From: Pseudovibrio sp. Ad37
GTDB taxonomy: Bacteria; Pseudomonadota; Alphaproteobacteria; Rhizobiales; Stappiaceae
DNA: 64,000 nt
NCBI RefSeq assembly: GCF_001623075.1
Contig: NZ_LMCF01000079.1
Location: forward strand, 1-64,000
Direction of reading: 5' to 3'
The notes beneath the pieces are model-generated. The model saw only the letters and a list, made by a program, of their open reading frames with translations. It was not told the DNA's origin and searched no databases. Positions 26,203-35,471 of the stretch are shown here, piece after piece. The stretch's first letter is position 1; the number at the start of each line of letters is the position of its first letter. Position numbers and translations under genes: made by a program.

Positions 26203-27468
26203 ATGCGTCGAGTCGTTATCACAGGCATTGGCATGGTTAGCCCACTGGGCAGCAGTGCAGAAATCTCTTGGCAGCGAATTCTTGAAGGTAAGAGCGGTGC
26301 ACGGCGCATCGAGGGCTTCGAAATTGAAGACCTTCAAACCAAAATCGCCTGTCAGGTACCACTTGGCGATGGAACCGATGGAACCTTCAATCCAGACGAT
26401 TTCATGCTCCCAAAAGAACAGCGTAAAGTAGATGACTTCATCATTTATGCTGTCGCAGCTGCCGACCAGGCAATTGCAGATTCGGGATGGAATCCAGAAA
26501 CCGAAGAAGAGCAGAACCGTTCCGGTACCCTGATTGGGTCTGGAATTGGCGGTCTTCAGGGTATCGCTGAAACAGCTATTATGATGGAAGAGAAGGGCCC
26601 GCGTCGTGTTAGCCCGTTCTTTATTCCTGGCCGCTTGATCAACCTTGCAAGCGGTTATGTGTCCATCAAGCACAAACTCAAAGGCCCGAACCACTCAGTG
26701 GTTACAGCTTGTTCCACTGGTGCGCACGCTATTGGCGATGCTGCCCGTCTGATCGCATTGGATGATGCAGACGTGATGGTTGCTGGCGGCACCGAGAGCA
26801 CAATCTGCCGTTTGGGCATTGCCGGGTTCAACGCCTGTAAAGCACTGTCTACTGGCTACAACGATGAGCCTGAAAAAGGTTCTCGTCCCTACGATAAAGA
26901 CCGCGATGGCTTTGTCATGGGCGACGGTTCTGGCGTTGTTGTTCTCGAAGAATACGAGCACGCTGTTGCGCGCGGTGCGAAAATCTACGCTGAAGTTGTT
27001 GGTTACGGTCTGTCCGGTGATGCATACCACATCACGGCACCGGCATCCGATGGCGACGGTGGGTACCGTTGTATGAAAGCTGCGCTGAAACGCGCTGGCA
27101 TTTCTCTCGGTGATGTTGATTACGTCAACGCACACGGCACCTCAACACCTCTGGGTGACGAGATTGAGCTGGGTGCAGTTGAGCGTTTGGCTGGTGATGA
27201 TGCCGGGTCTTTGACCATGTCATCCACCAAATCTGCAACCGGCCACCTGTTGGGTGCTGCTGGTGCAGTAGAGGCAATCTTCACCGCTTTGGCGATCCGT
27301 GATCAGATTGCTCCACCAACGATCAACCTTGAAAATCCATCAGTTGAAACTGAGATTGACTTGGTCCCTAATAAAGCCAAGAAGATGGAGATTAATTATG
27401 CTCTGTCTAACTCATTTGGCTTTGGCGGCACAAACGCGTCTCTGGTTCTCAAAAAAGTCGAGTCATAA
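26203..27468 (+). CDS. fabF: Beta-ketoacyl-ACP synthase II
   Basis: This 421-residue condensing enzyme has the Cys-His-His triad: TACSTGAHAIGDA near residue 168, NAHGTSTPLGD near 309 and KSATGHLLGAAG near 346. The N-terminal RRVVITGIGMVSPLG and C-terminal NSFGFGGTNASL are diagnostic. It elongates acyl-ACPs and in many bacteria adjusts membrane composition with temperature. GCAGGAAAT precedes the ATG. A strong terminator closes the fab block. Confidence 0.97.
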   Translation: MRRVVITGIGMVSPLGSSAEISWQRILEGKSGARRIEGFEIEDLQTKIACQVPLGDGTDGTFNPDDFMLPKEQRKVDDFIIYAVAAADQAIADSGWNPETEEEQNRSGTLIGSGIGGLQGIAETAIMMEEKGPRRVSPFFIPGRLINLASGYVSIKHKLKGPNHSVVTACSTGAHAIGDAARLIALDDADVMVAGGTESTICRLGIAGFNACKALSTGYNDEPEKGSRPYDKDRDGFVMGDGSGVVVLEEYEHAVARGAKIYAEVVGYGLSGDAYHITAPASDGDGGYRCMKAALKRAGISLGDVDYVNAHGTSTPLGDEIELGAVERLAGDDAGSLTMSSTKSATGHLLGAAGAVEAIFTALAIRDQIAPPTINLENPSVETEIDLVPNKAKKMEINYALSNSFGFGGTNASLVLKKVES

Positions 27469-27490
27469 CTCGCTTTCTTGATCAAGAAAT

Positions 27491-27531
27491 AAAAGGGCCA
27501 GACTCCGCATGGCGGAATCTGGCCTTTTATA
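27491..27531 (+). terminator. Terminator of fabF
   Basis: AAAAGGGCCAGACTCCG pairs with CGGAATCTGGCCTTTT across a short loop, about 20 bases after the fabF stop. Confidence 0.9.
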
Positions 27532-27573
27532 TTGCGGCTCCCGAATGGGTTAGGCTCTGTAATGAGTATTTAA

Positions 27574-27619
27574 AGCGTATCTGCGAAAAGTGGGCATCGG
27601 TTTTCGCTAAGGATACGCT
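27574..27619. repeat. Intergenic palindromic repeat, copy B (fabF-mltG gap)
   Basis: Perfect outer arms AGCGTATC and GATACGCT enclose the shared core CGAAAAGTGGGCATCGGTTTTCG, itself an inverted repeat with CGAAAA/TTTTCG ends. It is the best preserved of the three copies in this window. Confidence 0.75.
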
Positions 27620-27660
27620 AGTAATGGAGTGCTGTAAGTGCTCCCGTATAGAGGGTTACA

Positions 27661-28836
27661 ATGGCTCAATCGCCTGAAGACAACTCAAATGGGCCTCAAG
27701 ATCAGTCCGATCTTCATATTCAGCCGGGTGGGCAATCTGCACCGCGGAGTCCCAGCCGCGCTATTCAGCCAGAAGCTGCACCACCACCTCCGCCGCGTTC
27801 CCGCCATGCACGCAATCCAGTCGTTATAACCATCAACTTTCTGCTTTCCATGGCTGTACTCGGCATTATCGTTGCCGGCGCTGCGCTTTATTGGGGGAAG
27901 GGCGAGTTTGACGCCACCGGTCCGCTGACAGAAGAGAAAATCTTCATTGTCGCGAGTGGCATGAGCCTGCCGCAGATTGCTGCGAAGCTGGAAGACGAAG
28001 GCGTCATTACCAATTCACTCGTATTTGAAGCTGGCACCCGCCTGTTCAAAAATGAGAACAAGATCAAAGCAGGTGAGTACGAGTTCCCACTAGGCATCTC
28101 CATGAAGACCGTCATGGAAGATCTTGTCGTTGGCCGTGCTGTGTACCACTCCGTAACCTTCCCGGAAGGCTGGAGCAGCGCTCAGATCATCAACCGCCTG
28201 AATGCAAACAAGATCCTGACCGGTGAAATCTCTGCAATCCCTGCAGAAGGCTCGCTGCTGCCAGAAACCTATACATTCACCCGTGGAACCACGAAGGCGC
28301 GCATTATCGAGCAGATGGAAAAGGCGATGAATGATCACATCGCCCGCATCTGGGAAAAGCGCTCTCAGGGCTTGCCGATTGATACGCCAGAACAACTTGT
28401 GATCCTTGCCTCTATCGTGGAGAAGGAAACGTCCAAGGTGGATGAGCATCCGCGCGTTGCCTCTGTCTTCGTCAATCGCCTGCGCAAGGGCATGCCGTTG
28501 CAGTCTGATCCAACAATCCTTTACGGTTTGTTCGGTGGAGATGCCTGGACAAAAGATCGCTCTGCGATCACGCGCTCAATGCTCAAGGAAAAGAACCCTT
28601 ACAACACATACCAGATCAAAGCACTGCCTCCGGGACCAATCGGCAACCCGAGTGCTGCAGCTCTGGAAGCGGTCGCAAACCCTGCTCGCACAAAGGATCT
28701 CTACTTTGTAGCTGACGGAACTGGCGGCCATGCTTTCGCTGAAAGCTATAAGCAGCATCAACGCAATGTAACCAACTGGCGTAAGGTTGAAAAAGAGATC
28801 CGTACCAAACAAGCTGCGGAAAAGAAAAAGAACTGA
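27661..28836 (+). CDS. mltG: Endolytic murein transglycosylase MltG
   Basis: The protein has 391 residues. About 55 cytoplasmic residues are rich in Pro, Ser and Gln. One transmembrane helix lies near residues 57-80. A periplasmic LysM-like subdomain and the YceG catalytic domain follow. The catalytic Glu is in LASIVEKETS near residue 258, and the LQSDPTILYG and KNPYNTYQIKALPPGPIGNP motifs are intact. MltG cuts nascent glycan strands and is thought to set their length. The position directly after fabF is the conserved alphaproteobacterial order. Confidence 0.95.
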   Translation: MAQSPEDNSNGPQDQSDLHIQPGGQSAPRSPSRAIQPEAAPPPPPRSRHARNPVVITINFLLSMAVLGIIVAGAALYWGKGEFDATGPLTEEKIFIVASGMSLPQIAAKLEDEGVITNSLVFEAGTRLFKNENKIKAGEYEFPLGISMKTVMEDLVVGRAVYHSVTFPEGWSSAQIINRLNANKILTGEISAIPAEGSLLPETYTFTRGTTKARIIEQMEKAMNDHIARIWEKRSQGLPIDTPEQLVILASIVEKETSKVDEHPRVASVFVNRLRKGMPLQSDPTILYGLFGGDAWTKDRSAITRSMLKEKNPYNTYQIKALPPGPIGNPSAAALEAVANPARTKDLYFVADGTGGHAFAESYKQHQRNVTNWRKVEKEIRTKQAAEKKKN

Positions 28837-28864
28837 TCTGCAAACCTTGCAGGATAAAATGAGA

Positions 28865-28900
28865 AAGCCTGCCCAGTTGAAACACCGGGCAGGTTTTTTG
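28865..28900 (+). terminator. Terminator of mltG
   Basis: AGCCTGCCC pairs with GGGCAGGTT and is followed by TTTTTTG, 30 bases after the mltG stop. Confidence 0.88.
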
Positions 28901-29080
28901 CTGAAAGCAAGTATCATGCCTGAAAGATGCATACTGGTTATCAGATTAGGTTAGGCGCAATGGCCGGGGCAACGACATACCTCATGGGCATGGACCAACT
29001 TCACGGGTAAGCTCAGGGCCAGCAAATATTGAATGAGAACGCCAACGAATAAACGGTGTTCAGATGAGGAGTTTCAAGGG

Positions 29081-29971
29081 ATGGCACTGGCTAGCATGAC
29101 CGGCTTTGCACGCGTGGAAAGCAGCTATGAAGAGACGCGCTGGGTATGGGAACTCCGTTCCGTAAATGGCAAAGGCATGGATCCACGCTTGCGACTGCCT
29201 CAGGGACTGGACGGAGTTGAAGCAGAAGTGCGTAAGCGCCTCGCTGCGAAACTCAAACGCGGCAATGTCTCAGTGGGCCTGCAGATGCAACGTTCACAGT
29301 CCGACACGGCGCTGGTTGTAAATGAAGAAGCTCTTGAGCAAGTACTCAAAGCCATCTCCATTCTGCGGGACCGCCTTCCTGATGCACCAGAGCCAACACT
29401 CGACGGTATTCTGGGCTATAAGGGCGTTTTGGAGTTTGAAGAGGCTGAAGAGAGCGAAGATGAAAAGAACGCTCAGATTGCGGCTCTTCTGTCATCCTTT
29501 GATGAAGCACTAAACGAACTTGTCGAAATGCGCAGAAGTGAAGGCAACGCCATTGCCACTCTGCTGAAGGGCCAGGTCGACACCATTGAGGCTTTGGCCC
29601 GGCAAGCTGAAGAACTGCCCTCCCGCAGCCCAGAGGCCATTCGCGCCCGCCTTGAAGCTCAGGTCAACGAGCTGCTTCAGGCGAGCAGCCAGCTTGATCC
29701 TCAGCGCTTGCATCAGGAGGCAGCTGTTCTTGCCACCAAAGCAGACATCCGTGAAGAGCTGGACCGCCTTTATGCGCACGTGGAAGCTGTCGGTGACTTG
29801 CTTATCAAAGGTGGGGCCATCGGACGTCGCCTCGACTTCCTGGCACAGGAATTTAACCGCGAAGCAAACACACTTTGTTCTAAGTCCAACAGCGTAGAGC
29901 TGACAGCAATCGGGCTTGAACTGAAAACAGTGATCGACCAGCTTCGCGAACAAACTCAAAACATCGAGTGA
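29081..29971 (+). CDS. YicC-family endoribonuclease
   Basis: I chose the ATG at 29081 (MALASMTGFAR), with GATGAGGA ten bases upstream; the open frame begins at 29033. The 296-residue protein has the N-terminal YicC signature SMTGFAR and WELRSVNGKG, and the C-terminal domain with GRRLDFLAQEFNREANTLCSKS. YicC/YloC proteins have recently been described as endoribonucleases that act on small RNAs or mRNA in several bacteria; the target here is unknown. It lies between mltG and gmk, the usual position. Confidence 0.9.
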   Translation: MALASMTGFARVESSYEETRWVWELRSVNGKGMDPRLRLPQGLDGVEAEVRKRLAAKLKRGNVSVGLQMQRSQSDTALVVNEEALEQVLKAISILRDRLPDAPEPTLDGILGYKGVLEFEEAEESEDEKNAQIAALLSSFDEALNELVEMRRSEGNAIATLLKGQVDTIEALARQAEELPSRSPEAIRARLEAQVNELLQASSQLDPQRLHQEAAVLATKADIREELDRLYAHVEAVGDLLIKGGAIGRRLDFLAQEFNREANTLCSKSNSVELTAIGLELKTVIDQLREQTQNIE

Positions 29972-29977
29972 AGCGGT

Positions 29978-30008
29978 GCTGCGAAAGTCAGGGATCGGTT
30001 TTCGCAGC
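29978..30008. repeat. Intergenic palindromic repeat, copy C (yicC-gmk gap)
   Basis: GCTGCGAAA and TTTCGCAGC form perfect nine-base arms around TCAGGGATCGGT, matching the core of the copies at 11599 and 27574. It begins six bases after the yicC stop and leaves about 55 bases before gmk. Confidence 0.7.
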
Positions 30009-30063
30009 AGAACATGAAGACAAGAGTTTGAAGTGCAGATAAGCAAAAGAAGACAGAACCAAT

Positions 30064-30756
30064 ATGACCTCTAAAAAATCAGATGGGACAACCGTATCAG
30101 CTCAGGATATCGAAGAGGCGCGCCGCGGCTTCATGCTGGTGTTAGCTGCGCCCTCCGGAGCTGGGAAGGGAACGATCGCAAACAAACTGCTGGCTGATGA
30201 CGACAAACTGGCACTTTCTGTGTCAGCAACGACCCGTCAACGTCGCGCAGCCGAAGAGCATGGCGTTCATTACTACTTTCTGGAAACTGACGAGTTCGAG
30301 CGCAAGATCAAAGCCAACGAACTGCTGGAATGGGCCAAAGTCCACGACAACTATTACGGCACCCCGCGTGAGCCGGTTGATGCCAGCCTGAACGCAGGTA
30401 AGGACATCCTGTTTGATATTGATATCGCAGGCGTGCGCCAGCTGCAGGAACAAGCCGGAGAAGACGTTGTTGCCATCTTCGTTTTGCCACCATCAATCGC
30501 AGAAATGCACGCCCGCCTGACGGGCCGTGGAGATGACGATGACGCAGCCATCAAACGCCGCATGAAGACCGCGATTGACGAGGTCTCCGGTTGGCAGGAG
30601 TTTGACTATATCATTGTAAATGATGATCTGGATAAAGCCGTTGCAACAGTGCAGTCAATCATCGCAAGTGAACGTCTGAAACGGGTTCGCCTGCCAAAAC
30701 TCTCCGGGAAGATGGAAGGTATGATTGCCGACCTGAAGTCCACCATTGCTGAATAA
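30064..30756 (+). CDS. gmk: Guanylate kinase
   Basis: The 230-residue enzyme phosphorylates GMP to GDP. The P-loop APSGAGKGTIANKL lies near residue 30. GMP-binding residues are in SVSATTRQRRAAEEHGVHYYF, and the Lid and CORE segments are complete to the C terminus. The N-terminal 20 residues are a polar extension. It follows yicC as in most proteobacteria. Confidence 0.97.
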   Translation: MTSKKSDGTTVSAQDIEEARRGFMLVLAAPSGAGKGTIANKLLADDDKLALSVSATTRQRRAAEEHGVHYYFLETDEFERKIKANELLEWAKVHDNYYGTPREPVDASLNAGKDILFDIDIAGVRQLQEQAGEDVVAIFVLPPSIAEMHARLTGRGDDDDAAIKRRMKTAIDEVSGWQEFDYIIVNDDLDKAVATVQSIIASERLKRVRLPKLSGKMEGMIADLKSTIAE

Positions 30757-30966
30757 TCAGACAAGAACAATGTAAAATCTTGTAAATTCAGAATGTTGAC
30801 GTGGTTTTGTGATTCAAACTATTAGCTACTTGAATCAAATTATGAGCCAGATACAAGCAGGGCGTTATTTGCAAGAGCAGGTGCCCTGCAAAACAGCAGC
30901 CGTCGTGAGTGAATAGCCATTGACCAGCCAAGTACAGAGACGGGCTGAACTTGAGGACAAAGAGCG

Positions 30967-32346
30967 ATGATCACACGACGTCAGGCGCTGAAAGGCGCCT
31001 TGTTTGGCGGTGCTGCCGTTGCCGGTGGTTTGGCTGGTGCGTCCAGCCTTTGGGCCGTACCAAAACGCCACGATATGATTGCCCGCAACATTGACTACAA
31101 GTTGATGAAGGATGCGCCTGCCACAAAGCGCATGTTCACCTTTGGGGATGCAATGCCACCAACCCTGCGCGTGAAGCAGGGGCAACCGTTCCATGGCCGT
31201 CTCATTAACAAGCTGGAAGAGCCGACAACCATCCACTGGCACGGCATGCGCCTGCCCAATGATATGGACGGCGTAGCATTCCTGACCCAGCACTACGTGT
31301 ACACCGACGATCAATTCGATTATCGCTTCACACCACACGATGCAGGTACATTCTGGTATCACCCGCACTGCAACTCTCTGGAACAGTTGTCTTATGGCAT
31401 GACTGGTTTGATGATCGTGGAAGAGGATGAAGATCCGGGGTTCGATCATGACATCCCGGTGAACCTGCGCGACTTCCGCCTTGGCAGTGATGGTCAGTTC
31501 GTCAAATTGTTCCAACCACGCAAATCCGCGCGGGCCGGGACGTTTGGCACACTCCGCACGTCCAACTGGCAATCTGCGCCGGTTATGGATGTAAAAGCAG
31601 GCTCACTTGTCCGACTGCGCCTGTGCGTTACTGATGTAACTCGCATTTACAAACTATTCTTCCCGCAAGGTACGGATGCAAAGGTCATCGCCATAGATGG
31701 CAATCCGGTTGAACCATTTGCAGTCAACAAGCTGGCATTGGGGCCAGGGCAGCGTGCGGACATCGCAATGCGTATTCCAGATGGAGAAGGGGAGCAAATT
31801 GAGCTGACCAACTTCTCCTCGTCCTCTCCATGGCCGGTGCTGTCACTGAGAGCGATCGGGCAATCCTTGAATCGCGACTTGCGTGAGATCAAACCGTTGC
31901 CAGCCAATCCGATCCCGCAGCCTGATCTGAAAAATGCGGAGTACATCCCGCTGGAGTTCTCAGCCACAGCAGAAAAACGACCAGCCAATCCAATCTGCGG
32001 AAGTCTGGGGTTTTCATTCTGGGCCGTCAATAAAGAGGCATGGCAAGGCGCAGAGCGAGGCCCATTAGATCCGGTGCAAGTTCTAAAGCGCGACAAGTCT
32101 TATGTGTTCGAGTTCATCAACCGAACCCCGCACACGCACCCGATCCATATCCACGGCATGACCTTCCAGCTCCTCAAGAGCAACAAACGCAAGCTCGCCC
32201 CATGGTGGACCGACACGGCGCTCGTGCTGCCAGACGAACGCGTACAAGTCGCCGTGCGCCCGGACTACGAAGGTGACTGGCTCATGCACTGCCACATCAT
32301 AGAACACCAGGAAAGCGGCATGACCGCCTTCATGCGCGTGGAATAA
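30967..32346 (+). CDS. Tat-exported multicopper oxidase
   Basis: The 459-residue protein starts with a twin-arginine signal (MITRRQALKGALFGGAAVAGG) and is predicted to be exported folded to the periplasm. Type 1/2/3 copper ligands are present as HWHGMRLPNDMDG near residue 92, FWYHPHCNSL near 132, HTHPIHIHGM near 388 and HCHIIEHQESGM near 442. This is the three-cupredoxin layout of CueO/PcoA-like oxidases. The methionine-rich insert of CueO is absent. Candidate roles are copper detoxification or oxidation of phenolics or metals. No copper transporter or regulator is adjacent, so the substrate stays open. The ATG is preceded by GAGGACAAAGAG. The gene ends in a terminator facing rsmA. Confidence 0.9.
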   Translation: MITRRQALKGALFGGAAVAGGLAGASSLWAVPKRHDMIARNIDYKLMKDAPATKRMFTFGDAMPPTLRVKQGQPFHGRLINKLEEPTTIHWHGMRLPNDMDGVAFLTQHYVYTDDQFDYRFTPHDAGTFWYHPHCNSLEQLSYGMTGLMIVEEDEDPGFDHDIPVNLRDFRLGSDGQFVKLFQPRKSARAGTFGTLRTSNWQSAPVMDVKAGSLVRLRLCVTDVTRIYKLFFPQGTDAKVIAIDGNPVEPFAVNKLALGPGQRADIAMRIPDGEGEQIELTNFSSSSPWPVLSLRAIGQSLNRDLREIKPLPANPIPQPDLKNAEYIPLEFSATAEKRPANPICGSLGFSFWAVNKEAWQGAERGPLDPVQVLKRDKSYVFEFINRTPHTHPIHIHGMTFQLLKSNKRKLAPWWTDTALVLPDERVQVAVRPDYEGDWLMHCHIIEHQESGMTAFMRVE

Positions 32347-32366
32347 ACCATCGCTGCAGGCCTAAC

Positions 32367-32405
32367 AAAAAAGCCCTGAAACCAGACAAGGTCTCAGGGC
32401 TTTGT
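32367..32405. terminator. Bidirectional terminator between oxidase and rsmA
   Basis: AAAAAAGCCCTGA pairs with TCAGGGCTTT. T-rich and A-rich flanks lie on the proper sides for both converging genes. Confidence 0.88.
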
Positions 32406-32431
32406 CATGTTAGAAATTAAGCACGTTGGCT

Positions 32432-33271
32432 CTAGTCCTTGTCAAAAGCATGTGCCAGGGCAATGAAGCCAGTGACATCAATTTCTTCTGCACGCGCGGT
32501 GGGTTTCAGGCCTGCGGCTTCGATGCGAGATTCTGCGTCAGGCTTAAGGCCTTTTAAGCTGGCTCTGAGCATCTTGCGACGTTGACCAAAGGCATGAGCC
32601 GTCACGCGCTCCAGTGCCTTCAGTGGGCATTCAAGAGGCTTCTCGCGTGGATGCAGTTGCACGACAGCGGATGTCACCTTTGGTGGCGGGGTGAAGGCCT
32701 TTGGATTTAGGTCAAACAGTATGTCCGTATGACACCGCCAGTTTGCTAAAACACCAAGGCGCCCATAGGCTTTATTGCCTGTTTCAGCAACAATTCGCTG
32801 CCCGACTTCTTTCTGGAACATCAATGTCAGAGAGTCCCAAAACGGAGGCCACTCATCAGTTGTCAACCACCCAAGCAGCAGTTGAGTACCCACATTGTAA
32901 GGCAGGTTAGCGATAATCTTGATCGGGCCGTCAGCAAGGTCAGCAGGATTGTACTTGAGGGCATCACCCTCAATCACTTCCAGCTTGCCATTGTAATGCT
33001 CTGAAATCTGCGAAAGAACAGGCAGGCATCGCGTGTCTTTCTCAATCGCAACTACCTTATTGGCACCAGCTGCAAGCAAGGCGCGTGTCAAACCACCGGG
33101 GCCTGGACCAACTTCAACAACGGTGCAGTTGCTCAGATCCCCAGCACTGCGGGCAATGCGCGAGGTAAGGTTGAGGTCCAGAAGAAAATTCTGACCAAGG
33201 GATTTGCGGGCATCGAGCCCATGCTCTGCAATCACCTCACGCAGAGGTGGCAGATCATCAATTTGTGCCAT
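32432..33271 (-). CDS. rsmA: 16S rRNA (A1518/A1519-N6) dimethyltransferase RsmA (KsgA)
   Basis: This 279-residue enzyme dimethylates two adjacent adenines near the 3-prime end of 16S r[12 protein letters not shown] near residue 25 and the SAM motif [15 protein letters not shown] near 52 are followed by the catalytic NLPYN near 121. Helix-rich C-terminal domain with FGQRRKMLR completes it. Its ATG overlaps the pdxA stop by one base (TAATG), so the two are translationally coupled. Confidence 0.97.
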   Translation of the reverse strand: MAQIDDLPPLREVIAEHGLDARKSLGQNFLLDLNLTSRIARSAGDLSNCTVVEVGPGPGGLTRALLAAGANKVVAIEKDTRCLPVLSQISEHYNGKLEVIEGDALKYNPADLADGPIKIIANLPYNVGTQLLLGWLTTDEWPPFWDSLTLMFQKEVGQRIVAETGNKAYGRLGVLANWRCHTDILFDLNPKAFTPPPKVTSAVVQLHPREKPLECPLKALERVTAHAFGQRRKMLRASLKGLKPDAESRIEAAGLKPTARAEEIDVTGFIALAHAFDKD

Positions 33272-34287
33272 TAAACGAGCTCAGGTTGTGCGAGGGCTGC
33301 TGCAAGGCGCAGGGAAGCCATCAAGCTGTTTGGAGAGGCCTTATTCGTTCCCGCAATGGAAAATGCGGTTCCGTGATCAGGTGATGTGCGCACATAGGGG
33401 AGGCCGAGTGTCACATTCACAGCTTCATCAAAGGCCAGAGTTTTGACTGGTATAAGCGCTTGGTCATGATACATGGCCACGGCTACATCATAGGTATCCA
33501 GAGCTTCACTATGGAACATGGTGTCGGCGGGCAATGGACCGCGTGCATCTATGCCCTCACTGCGCAGTTGGGCAATAGCTGGAGAAATCGTTTCGATCTC
33601 TTCCGTCCCCATAGAGCCACCTTCACCTGCATGAGGATTGAGACCTGCAATAGCAATACGCGGCGAGGAGATGCCAAACCGCTCAATCATGTCTTTGTTG
33701 ATCGCTCGGCAGCGGGTAATGATGAGATCTTTTGTCACCAGCTTTGGCACATCAACAAATGGAACGTGGACAGTAAGCGGAACGGCCATCAGTTCTGGGC
33801 CTGCCAGCAACATAATGGGGTCTACCTCTTTATCCCAGTAGGTCTTTGCCAAATCGCCAAGAAACTCAGTATGACCAGGATGATGGAAACCCGAATCATA
33901 AAGGATCTTCTTGGAGATTGGATTGGTAACGATGGCAGAAGCTCTGTCATCCTTGACATGCCGCACCGCAGTCTCGATGGATTCAATGACAAGGGCAGCA
34001 TTCGTTCCAGACGGGGCCCCAGGACTAACCTGCACCGGACCAGAAAGCGGAACCACAGGGAGTGCTTCATCAAAGCAGTCACAGGCTGCTTCTGGTTCCA
34101 CCACTTTAATTGGAATTTTCAATCCGAGATGCTTTGCGCGAGCTTTGAGGAGCTCTGGATCACATAGGACGTAGAACGGCTGAACAGCTTGTTCAAAGCG
34201 AACTTTCCACGTTTTAAGCGTAATATCAGGTCCAATACCTGCAGGCTCGCCCATTGTCAGGGCGAGCGCCAATTTCACTCTGCGCAT
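33271..34287 (-). CDS. pdxA: 4-hydroxythreonine-4-phosphate dehydrogenase
   Basis: The 338-residue enzyme works in the DXP-dependent route to pyridoxal phosphate. It has [11 protein letters not shown] near the N terminus, the metal-binding His in HPGHTEFL near residue 137, and [16 protein letters not shown] near 214, followed by [13 protein letters not shown]. All zinc ligands are visible. It lies between surA and rsmA, the widely conserved lptD-surA-pdxA-rsmA order. Confidence 0.97.
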   Translation of the reverse strand: MRRVKLALALTMGEPAGIGPDITLKTWKVRFEQAVQPFYVLCDPELLKARAKHLGLKIPIKVVEPEAACDCFDEALPVVPLSGPVQVSPGAPSGTNAALVIESIETAVRHVKDDRASAIVTNPISKKILYDSGFHHPGHTEFLGDLAKTYWDKEVDPIMLLAGPELMAVPLTVHVPFVDVPKLVTKDLIITRCRAINKDMIERFGISSPRIAIAGLNPHAGEGGSMGTEEIETISPAIAQLRSEGIDARGPLPADTMFHSEALDTYDVAVAMYHDQALIPVKTLAFDEAVNVTLGLPYVRTSPDHGTAFSIAGTNKASPNSLMASLRLAAALAQPELV

Positions 34288-34321
34288 AATAAAAAAACAT
34301 CTCCCGCTGCTGATCAGGCGA

Positions 34322-35263
34322 TCAGCGCTGCTCGATTACAGCATTGGAGCGCAGGTCACGAAGGTAACGGCGAGAAAGCTGTTGCCCTTTTTTATTCCGC
34401 AACTCGCCCTCGATAGTGCTTCGCGCAGTCGCATCACTGTTGATTGTCTCTTTACCACAAAGAGCAATCATCTCAAATCCGGAGTCTACAGGGGTAGGCG
34501 CTGTGACACGGCCAATAGAGATTTTATTCAGCTTTTGCACGAAGGCTGCTGGCAGATCAGTTTCAAGGCGTTTGCCGATTGGACGCACGATGACTTCATT
34601 CAAACCTGATGCAATACGCGTTCCTTCTTCACACGAAGTGAAGCGGGCTCGAAGCTTCTTCATTTCAGTGACGCGCTTGTTTTTGAAGGACTTGCTGGAC
34701 TTCTTCGGGACGACAAAAATGATGCGTTGCAGATCGTATTCAACGCTGGTTGCGCCATTGTCATCTTTGTTTTCTTTGCCCTGAAGAGCAGCAATCACGT
34801 CTGATTCATTAATCCGAACGGTCGCGCGAAATCGCTGCATGACGACTTCAGACCAGGAAATTTCAGCGCGTAGGCGATTTTTTAATGTGCGCGGATTCAC
34901 GCCGCTTTGAGAAAGCGCTTGCTTGAATTGAGAAGGCGAGAGTTTAACGCGCTGCGCGATTGTTGCAAAAGCATCATCGACTTTCTTGTCAGCGATTGAA
35001 ACTCCGACCCGCTTTGCTTCTTCAAGCTTCAGCGCTTCATCAATCAGCTCATCCTTAGCTTTTCTTTTGGCAACACTGGACGGTGCCCGTGTGGTGAGCG
35101 TGATAAGCTTAGACCGCTGTTGCAGTTCATAACTGGTAATCGGACGGCCATTGACGACAGCAACGATTTTACTTGCGGCTTCGGCAGAAGTAAGCATCGG
35201 ACCAAGTGGCGCCAGCATGCTGGCAGCAACAACAAGCGAAGCACAGAAGCGAGTAAGTTTCAT
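34322..35263 (-). CDS. surA: SurA-like periplasmic chaperone
   Basis: The 313-residue precursor has a Sec signal peptide cleaved near residue 30 (SAEAA). The SurA N-terminal domain follows with KIVAVVNGRPITSYEL. Only a single, poorly conserved parvulin-like region is visible (residues about 170-280), against two in E. coli SurA (428 residues). This shorter form is the usual alphaproteobacterial one. It is thought to escort outer-membrane beta-barrels, including LptD encoded next to it. Confidence 0.9.
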   Translation of the reverse strand: MKLTRFCASLVVAASMLAPLGPMLTSAEAASKIVAVVNGRPITSYELQQRSKLITLTTRAPSSVAKRKAKDELIDEALKLEEAKRVGVSIADKKVDDAFATIAQRVKLSPSQFKQALSQSGVNPRTLKNRLRAEISWSEVVMQRFRATVRINESDVIAALQGKENKDDNGATSVEYDLQRIIFVVPKKSSKSFKNKRVTEMKKLRARFTSCEEGTRIASGLNEVIVRPIGKRLETDLPAAFVQKLNKISIGRVTAPTPVDSGFEMIALCGKETINSDATARSTIEGELRNKKGQQLSRRYLRDLRSNAVIEQR

Positions 35264-35421
35264 TTTGTTAAGCTCTCCGTCCCAAAGGCGATTGCCCTCA
35301 ATGGACGCTCCCTAGATAGCACTGGTGCATATTTGGCACAGCTTGACTCAAATTAGAAGGGTGCAGCCCGGAAAAATTTATTCAAACTAATAATAACAAA
35401 TGTAGGCGACATTCTGTCATG

Positions 35422-35452
35422 CCTCTGGCTATTTCCTGTGCACAGCCAGAGG
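35422..35452. other. Hairpin between lptD and surA
   Basis: Perfect nine-base arms CCTCTGGCT and AGCCAGAGG enclose a 13-base loop in the 208-base gap. On the minus strand no T run follows. It may be a processing or attenuation hairpin between lptD and surA. Confidence 0.5.
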
Positions 35453-35471
35453 TTTAAGCTTATCTACTTAC

